From positions 1-24,334 of the IMG/VR virus record IMGVR_UViG_3300048834_001380: a stretch of DNA of 24,334 nucleotides; one strand, given 5' to 3'. Numbering within the stretch: position 1 is the first letter of the stretch; each line of letters begins with the position of its first letter. Origin of the DNA: a virus. The notes beneath the pieces were generated by a model, which made no database searches, was not told where the DNA came from, and saw only the letters and a list, made by a program, of their open reading frames with translations. This document shows, piece by piece, positions 21,668-24,334 of this stretch. Made by a program: the position numbers and the translations under genes.

Positions 21668-22519
21668 TCACATCGCGCGAGCCAGCCTGGCCTTGATGCG
21701 GAAGTAGGTGGCACGGGAGGCGCCGGTGATCTCGGAGAATCTCACGGCTCTGGCCTCCTCCGTTCGCATCGATGGGTCGTGCTGCATCGCGAGCACACAG
21801 GCAACGCGGCTGTCGGGCACCACCATCTGCAGCAGGCTCGCTCGCCAATCCGACAAGCCCGCCTTTCTCAGTTGCGAGCCCTTGCAGTAGTGCCGCATCG
21901 ACACCGCCGGGATCATCGGCAGGAGATGCTCGATGAACCCGTAGACATCCGGGTCGTTCAGCCACGCACCGACTCTGCGGTGCACTTCCGTGTTAGAGGG
22001 GTTGAAGTGCAGAATGATCGCGCGGTCCTCGAGCGCCCGGACGTTTGGATTCAGGCTCTTCCATTCGTTGGCGATTAGGATCACGCTGCTGGTCGTGGTG
22101 AACGACGAGGGGACCCTCCCCTCGTTCATCGTCAGATTGGTGAGCCAGTTCAGTCGCTTTTCGCGCACGGTGTTGCACAAGGCCTTCAGGAGCCGAACGC
22201 AGTCGCTGTCCGCGTACAACCGATCGAGGTCATCCAGCACGACCGCTTGGCCACGATGCTCCCAGAGCTGCCGATAGAGCCCGAATGGCTGCGTGTGGCC
22301 CTCCACATAGAGCACCCGCACGTCAGCGGCGCTCGACCGCTCGGGTACCCCGAGCGTGCGACGAACAATCTCGCTCTTGCCAGTGCCGTGCCTCCCCAGC
22401 AGAAGCACAAGCCCCAGTTCACCCCTCGCGAACTTGGAGATGTACAGCTCCAGCTGCGCGTACTCGGTCAGACGGATGACCTCGGGCGGCAGGGTCGGAG
22501 ATCGTGATCGAGTCGGCAT
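21668..22519 (-). CDS. AAA+ ATPase with C-terminal helix-turn-helix
   Basis: 283 residues from ATG 22519 (GAGG eight bases upstream). An alternative start nine codons earlier is less likely. It has Walker A at 42-49 (GRHGTGKS), Walker B VVLDDLD at 93-99, a sensor-1-like VILIAN ending at Asn151, and RALEDRAIIL with a possible arginine finger. The last ~40 residues (RFSEITGASRATYFRIKARL) look like a helix-turn-helix. The ATPase part is the size of helicase loaders or MuB/TniB-type transposition ATPases, but I cannot place it in one family. It is the last gene of a minus-strand operon after a repeat protein and a RepB/ParB-like gene. It converges on the late operon, so its transcript would oppose the fibre gene. 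Confidence 0.78.
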   Translation of the reverse strand: MPTRSRSPTLPPEVIRLTEYAQLELYISKFARGELGLVLLLGRHGTGKSEIVRRTLGVPERSSAADVRVLYVEGHTQPFGLYRQLWEHRGQAVVLDDLDRLYADSDCVRLLKALCNTVREKRLNWLTNLTMNEGRVPSSFTTTSSVILIANEWKSLNPNVRALEDRAIILHFNPSNTEVHRRVGAWLNDPDVYGFIEHLLPMIPAVSMRHYCKGSQLRKAGLSDWRASLLQMVVPDSRVACVLAMQHDPSMRTEEARAVRFSEITGASRATYFRIKARLARAM

Positions 22520-22549
22520 GGTGTGTGCCTCGGGACACAGGATCAAGAG

Positions 22550-22620
22550 CGATGAGACATTGAGACTTCTAGCGGTTTCGTCGCTGCTACACGCTCCCTT
22601 CTGGTCTCACGGGCTCATCG
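22550..22620. repeat. Imperfect inverted repeat upstream of the ATPase gene
   Basis: The left arm at 22550-22566 reads CGATGAGACATTGAGAC and the right arm at 22604-22620 reads GTCTCACGGGCTCATCG, 14 of 17 positions complementary and separated by 37 bases. The left arm also contains an 8-bp tandem unit, TGAGACAT-TGAGACTT (22553-22568). The right arm lies in the 3' end of the repeat-protein gene. The site may be an operator or an RNA stem controlling the ATPase gene. Confidence 0.55.
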
Positions 22621-23495
22621 CCCTGCGACTGACCATCGGGGGATTCAGCACTCTCCGCCCGCGAGTCTCGCGTGGCTTTCGAGCGCCGCCCTCTGTGCTC
22701 GGCGGGATCAAGGCCCGCCGCGCAGATCGCATCGTCCCAACTTCCCAAACATCGCTTTGCCGCACCGTACAAGCTCGAGTCGTCCCGAGAAACAGCCCAG
22801 GCGTTGATCCTCAACCCCTCGCGCAGCCGTTCTCGGATGGCCTCGACGATCCGTTCCTTGCCCCACGGTGCCCGCGCCTCGCCCGCAGACGCATCCCGCC
22901 GTGACGTCTGCCTGCTTCGGGAACGCTTCGATCGTCGAGGCGGCAGGTCGGCGGATCGGGGGTCTATGCCCGCAGCGGTCAGCGCAGCGTGCCAGCTGCC
23001 GAAGAACCGCTGGCCCGACTCAACGAGGGATCGGGGCTCGATTAGCCTCGCCACCAGTGGCTCTCCCCGGAGTGCACGCGTCAGAATCGCCTCGATGACC
23101 CGTTCCCGGGTCCACGGAACGACGCGCTGGAGCTTGGTCGGATCGACACCCGCCGCGAGCACGGCCTTGGACCAGGAGCCGAAGTGCCGGCGAGCCGCGG
23201 ATACGAGGTTGTGGTAGCGTTGGTCAATCTGGTCAGTTGTCAGCGGCCGGCGGCGGCGTGAGATCTGCCGGATTTTCGCCAGGATCTTCGCCGGTGACCA
23301 GCGCTCCCACGTCATGACTCGCTCGGGCGGGATGCCCGCCGCGACGATCGCGTTCCGCCATGATCCGAATATCCGGCGCGCCGCCGAGTACAGCAAGGGA
23401 TCGACGCCCTCTCCGCTGGCGTTCAATGCGAGTCCATCGGCCTCCCGCTCAAGGATGTAGCGGAGGATCCTTTCTCGTGTCCACCTGGTGCGCAT
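22587..23495 (-). CDS. Four-repeat DNA-binding protein (homing-endonuclease-associated repeats)
   Basis: 302 residues built from four diverged ~55-60 residue repeats at about 3-58, 62-123, 125-183 and 213-265. Each starts with a W-T/S-x-E/K-x-I helix and ends AARRxFGSWxxAxxAAG(I/V/L)DP, for example SAARRIFGSWRNAIVAAGI and GAAKRCLGSWDDAICAAGL. This is the pattern of homing-endonuclease-associated (HNR) repeats, three-helix DNA-binding units. An Arg/Ser-rich linker separates repeats three and four, and the C-terminus is polar and probably disordered. No HNH or GIY-YIG nuclease motif is present, so this looks like a sequence-specific binder. It starts two bases after the RepB/ParB-like gene and is co-transcribed with it. 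Confidence 0.8.
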   Translation of the reverse strand: MRTRWTRERILRYILEREADGLALNASGEGVDPLLYSAARRIFGSWRNAIVAAGIPPERVMTWERWSPAKILAKIRQISRRRRPLTTDQIDQRYHNLVSAARRHFGSWSKAVLAAGVDPTKLQRVVPWTRERVIEAILTRALRGEPLVARLIEPRSLVESGQRFFGSWHAALTAAGIDPRSADLPPRRSKRSRSRQTSRRDASAGEARAPWGKERIVEAIRERLREGLRINAWAVSRDDSSLYGAAKRCLGSWDDAICAAGLDPAEHRGRRSKATRDSRAESAESPDGQSQGDEPVRPEGSV

Positions 23496-23497
23496 GG

Positions 23498-24334
23498 CTA
23501 GCCCCGGGCATCCGCGATGATCGTCTCGAACCTGGACACGATCGCCGGATGATTCTGGTTCAGGTACTCGCGCAGGCGGGTATTGGTCACGAGCGACCGC
23601 GCGTAGATCGCCAGGCGCAGCAGGTCCGCGGTGTACTGCTTGTACAACTGGGAGTAGAAGTCGTGCTTCTGCTCGGCCTCGGCGAGCTTCTTCAGCAGGT
23701 CGTTCTTCCGCTGGGTCTTGCGGTCCCAGGGGTTGTGCTTCCGGCCTCTATTGTCGCGTTGCGCCGCGGGCGTCTTGACGACGAGGGTTCGCGCGAAGGT
23801 CGTGCTGAAGTCCTTGTACGTCTCCATCGTCCGCAGGATCTCCTTCTGACGCTGCGGCTTGACGTGGGTGAACTCTCGGGCGCACGCTCGTGTGATCTTC
23901 CCCGCGTCGTAGGCGCTGGCAACCTCGGCATGCAGCTGCTTGAGGAGCGACTTCTTCAGCCGGTGGTCGAGCGTCGCAACGCCCAGCGCGGCGGCGATCA
24001 CGCTCTCGTCAACCTCGTCGAGCGCTTTCTCGATCATGCGGTGCTCTTGCACGGGCGACACCCGGTTCACCATGCGATTGCCGGTGAACGCCTCGCGCTG
24101 CTTGCCCATGATGCACGGCGCAACCTCGACCCCGAGTTCCACGAGGGCCCGATAGCGCTGCACCCCGTCAAGGATCACATAGTCGCCGTTCTCCGGGAAG
24201 ACCACCAATGGCTCGACGAGGCCGACCGCTTTGATGCTGGCCACGATGCGGTCGTACTCACGTTTGGCGACCTTGCGATCCCGCAGCGGGCGCAGCTGGA
24301 TTACAGGCACATCGATAGCGGCGGACTCGGTCAT
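23498..24334 (-). CDS. RepB/ParB-like partition or regulatory protein
   Basis: 278 residues, with the ATG at the very edge of the window (24334), so an in-frame upstream start cannot be excluded. The N-terminal ParB-like part has PLRDRKVAKREYDRIVASIK, then GLVEPLVVF and ILDGVQRYRALVELG (GVQRYRA in place of the usual GxRRxxA). The middle and C-terminal region (RMIEKALDEVDESVIAAALG, ACAREFTHVKPQRQKEIL) resembles the RepB family of plasmid partition proteins. A basic linker (RGRKHNPWDRKTQRKN) precedes a helical C-terminus. No ParA partner is visible. It leads the operon with the repeat protein and ATPase; replication, partition or transcriptional control are all open. Confidence 0.82.
   Translation of the reverse strand: MTESAAIDVPVIQLRPLRDRKVAKREYDRIVASIKAVGLVEPLVVFPENGDYVILDGVQRYRALVELGVEVAPCIMGKQREAFTGNRMVNRVSPVQEHRMIEKALDEVDESVIAAALGVATLDHRLKKSLLKQLHAEVASAYDAGKITRACAREFTHVKPQRQKEILRTMETYKDFSTTFARTLVVKTPAAQRDNRGRKHNPWDRKTQRKNDLLKKLAEAEQKHDFYSQLYKQYTADLLRLAIYARSLVTNTRLREYLNQNHPAIVSRFETIIADARG

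Overview
This is a GC-rich window (about two thirds G+C by eye) holding most of the structural half of a tailed-phage genome, either a prophage or a free phage. Genes are packed tightly, many sharing an ATGA-type stop/start overlap. The gene complement (a DUF3987-type replication protein, a HARE-HTH protein, a ParB-methyltransferase fusion, homing-endonuclease-associated repeats and a Hint-domain tail protein) is of a kind I associate with high-GC environmental bacteria, possibly Planctomycetes. That host guess is inference only. No integrase, att site, endolysin, tRNA or rRNA is visible, so I cannot say whether the element is integrated.

Layout. (1) 1-525: 3' end of a DUF3987-type replication helicase/primase-like gene. 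(2) 526-1077: non-coding stretch with a perfect inverted repeat built from a doubled 8-bp unit. (3) 1078-2454: ParB-like/N6-adenine methyltransferase fusion. (4) 2463-4226, minus strand: five small genes, one with a HARE-HTH domain, separated from the late genes by a divergent intergenic region carrying a 15-bp palindrome. (5) 4394-11749, plus strand: packaging and head genes. These are a small TerS-position protein, TerL, a zinc ribbon, a small linker protein, the portal, a protease fused to the major capsid protein, a DUF2190 protein and a connector. (6) 11746-18734: a membrane coiled-coil protein, tail terminator-like protein, tail tube, a tail chaperone pair that appears to use a -1 frameshift, a lipoprotein, a gp10-like protein, a tape measure and two tail-tip or baseplate candidates. 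(7) 18731-21586: a translationally coupled trio of SAM methyltransferase, DUF115/sialyltransferase-like protein, and a Ser/Gly-rich tail protein with an internal Hint (intein-like) domain. (8) 21668-24334, minus strand: an operon running from a RepB/ParB-like protein to a four-repeat DNA-binding protein to an AAA+ ATPase.

How it works together. TerL packages DNA through the portal into a head whose capsid protein is made as one polyprotein with its maturation protease. A tail with a fairly short tape measure (664 aa) is attached. The distal tail cassette is the most unusual part: a low-complexity Ser/Gly protein interrupted by a Hint domain that keeps its cleavage residues but lacks a splicing nucleophile after its terminal Asn. 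It sits directly downstream of two possible modifying enzymes, which suggests a self-processing and perhaps glycosylated host-contact structure. The RepB/ParB, repeat protein and ATPase operon, with its own inverted repeat, looks like a separate regulatory, replication or partition module.
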